Part shown: piece by piece, positions 7,473 through 8,238 of the stretch
How the letters are laid out: every line of letters begins with the position of its first letter
How positions within the stretch are numbered: position 1 is the first letter of the stretch
Assembly: GCA_938029995.1 (NCBI GenBank)
Contig: CALHGI010000148.1
Coordinates: 1 to 8,238 of the forward strand
Direction: 5' to 3'
Source: an uncultured cyanobacterium
GTDB taxonomy: Bacteria > Cyanobacteriota > Cyanobacteriia > Phormidesmidales > Phormidesmidaceae
DNA: 8,238 nt
The notes under the pieces: generated by a model
What the model saw: the letters and a program-made list of their open reading frames with translations, nothing else
What the model was told of the DNA's origin: nothing
Database searches by the model: none
Program-made: the position numbers and the translations under genes

Positions 7473-7838
7473 TCAATCACGTAGCAGTTGCTTGACCGTA
7501 CCAACTAATTCAGTGGGCTGAAACGGCTTGGCAATATAAGCATCAGCCCCCTGCTTCATCCCCCAATAACGGTCAAACTCCTCTCCTTTAGAAGAACACA
7601 GTACAACAGGTAAATTTTGAGTGGCTGGATCAGACTTAATTCGCCTACAGACTTCGTAACCATTCATACGCGGCATAACAATATCTAAAACGATTAAATC
7701 AGGCAGATCTCCCTGCATATAATCCAATGCCTCAACACCATCGCTAGCAACGATAACTTTGAGACCATTACCTTTTAATAGGTCAATAATCATTTCCCGT
7801 TGGGCGACGCTGTCTTCAACCACTAAAACCGTACTCAT
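7473..7838 (-). CDS. Single-domain CheY-like response regulator (PilH/HmpB type)
   Basis: A 121-aa receiver domain with no output domain. The phosphoacceptor is Asp52 in LDIVMPRMNG, the acidic pocket is Glu8/Asp9 (VVEDS), the switch residue is Ser82, and the conserved lysine is Lys104 (AKPF). Segment YWGMKQGADAYIAKPF is typical of PilH-like regulators. Known: such proteins take phosphate from the Hpt domain of the cognate CheA and either control the pilus motors or act as a phosphate sink. It is the first complete gene of the minus-strand cluster. A weak ribosome binding site (AGG, 3 nt before the ATG) precedes it. In related clusters a PATAN-type regulator (PilG/HmpA) usually lies just upstream; here it could only be beyond the right edge. 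Confidence 0.95.
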   Translation of the reverse strand: MSTVLVVEDSVAQREMIIDLLKGNGLKVIVASDGVEALDYMQGDLPDLIVLDIVMPRMNGYEVCRRIKSDPATQNLPVVLCSSKGEEFDRYWGMKQGADAYIAKPFQPTELVGTVKQLLRD

Positions 7839-8051
7839 AACCTGAATTTCGCCGTTTAAGACCGGTTCATATCTTGATTCAACTCATTATGCCCCTTGGG
7901 GGGAAATAACTATTTAAGTCGAGAGCATGTCCAGCCGATTATGACTACTGTGTGACCAAGTGTATGGCCAAGTCGCGATGGGTGGATCATTACATAGTTG
8001 ATTAGTTAACAATGCACACCCTATCGCTTGTGCCTAATAAAATACCCCTCC

Positions 8052-8082
8052 TCATCAAAATTATTAAACTTTCATCAAAATT
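8052..8082. repeat. 11-bp direct repeat, 20-bp period
   Basis: tcatcaaaatt occurs at 8052-8062 and 8072-8082, perfectly conserved and 20 bp apart, roughly two turns of the helix. This spacing on one face of the DNA would suit a dimeric or tandem regulator site. It overlaps the candidate promoter below. No regulator can be named. Confidence 0.5.
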
Positions 8083-8092
8083 CTTTTGTGAA
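8063..8092 (-). promoter_or_regulatory. Candidate sigma-70-type promoter for the chemosensory operon
   Basis: On the minus strand TTCACA (8092-8087) resembles a -35 box and TTTAAT (8068-8063) a -10 box, each one base from consensus, with an 18-bp spacer. Transcription would start near 8055 and leave a leader of about 215 nt before the response regulator. This rests on motif matching only, in AT-rich DNA. Confidence 0.3.
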
Positions 8093-8171
8093 TGCGCCTT
8101 TTTAAGGGAGAAATCCCCCTCGAAAAGGCCTTATGTAGTCCTCTGAGCGGGCAATCTTCAAACAGCTTCAT
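8064..8171 (-). CDS. Possible 35-aa basic small protein
   Basis: An ATG at 8171 opens a 35-codon frame ending in TAA at 8066-8064, preceded by GAGGG 2-3 nt upstream. The product is strongly basic (SPLKRRIHKR near the C-terminus) and matches nothing I recognise. The ribosome site is close to the ATG, and the frame overlaps both the stem-loop and the candidate promoter, so it may well be chance. Confidence 0.15.
   Translation of the reverse strand: MKLFEDCPLRGLHKAFSRGISPLKRRIHKRILMKV
8096..8129. terminator. Stem-loop, possibly ending the upstream gene
   Basis: GCCTTTT (8096-8102) pairs with AAAAGGC (8123-8129), and inside it GGGA (8106-8109) pairs with TCCC (8114-8117) across a GAAA loop. It lies about 60 bp beyond the possible stop of an upstream minus-strand gene. 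No clear T-run follows on either strand, so a role as an intrinsic terminator is uncertain; it could instead be an mRNA leader structure. Confidence 0.35.
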
Positions 8172-8186
8172 TGCCCTCAGCCAATG

Positions 8187-8238
8187 TTATACAAGGTTTT
8201 CAGCCACTAACTTAGGCTGTAAGGCCTGGGGAAAGAGC
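8187..8238 (-). CDS. Possible C-terminal end of an upstream gene (partial)
   Basis: A minus-strand frame enters from the right edge and ends at TAA 8189-8187, reading LFPQALQPKLVAENLV. The composition is protein-like, but 16 residues are too few to assign a family, and the other two frames also close within about 30 bases. In related clusters a PATAN-type regulator (PilG/HmpA) would be expected here; this is inference from gene order only. Confidence 0.22.
   Translation of the reverse strand, partial: LFPQALQPKLVAENLV

Larger units (their letters stand above)
7839..8186. other. Intergenic region upstream of the chemosensory genes
   Basis: About 350 bp without a convincing gene. It is more AT-rich than the coding part and holds a stem-loop, an 11-bp direct repeat, candidate promoter elements and a CCCC-tt-GGGG inverted repeat (7892-7901). 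Minus-strand CATAAT at 7891-7886, with no good -35 partner, would give a leader of about 40 nt before the response regulator and is a second possible -10. I saw no tRNA, riboswitch or CRISPR structure. Confidence 0.6.

Noticed and set aside
1..8238. Mobile element or horizontal insertion
   Set aside because: No transposase, integrase, terminal inverted repeats or target duplications were seen, and the genes form a coherent chemosensory operon.

Overview
The window looks cyanobacterial. The gene order (CheY-like regulator, CheW-like adaptor, receptor, CheA-like kinase, all on the minus strand), the architecture of the receptor and kinase, and one HIP1 octamer (GCGATCGC, 3032-3039) all fit the Pil/Hmp/Tax3-type chemosensory clusters that control type IV pilus motility in cyanobacteria. 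I cannot name the genus from sequence alone.

Layout, read on the minus strand from the right edge. At 8238-8187 there is possibly the last codons of an upstream gene. From 8186 to 7839 is a spacer of about 350 bp with a stem-loop, an 11-bp direct repeat and candidate promoter elements. Then come a 121-aa single-domain response regulator (7838-7473), a 46-bp gap, a 176-aa CheW-like adaptor (7426-6896), a 50-bp gap, a 978-aa methyl-accepting protein (6845-3909), a longer 172-bp gap, and a CheA-like kinase that starts at 3736 and runs off the left edge still in frame. The kinase occupies almost half of the window: I read its frame codon by codon from 3736 to 1 and found no stop. The serine-rich plus-strand open frames across it are antisense shadows.

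How the parts should work together (family knowledge): the receptor relays a signal through the CheW adaptor to the kinase, which phosphorylates its own Hpt histidine and passes the phosphate to CheY-like regulators that act on pilus extension or retraction. The sensing part of this receptor appears to be cytoplasmic: an N-terminal TPR-like segment, about 400 acidic residues, then two membrane segments joined by only about 14 residues.

The most unusual feature is the kinase's acidic, low-complexity insert of about 900 residues between the N-terminal Hpt/helical part and the dimerization domain. It carries many LDxLFGD-type motifs and shows recent tandem duplications at DNA level. The receptor has a similar acidic D/L/F-rich linker. 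I see a known class of system with an exaggerated linker rather than a wholly new system.
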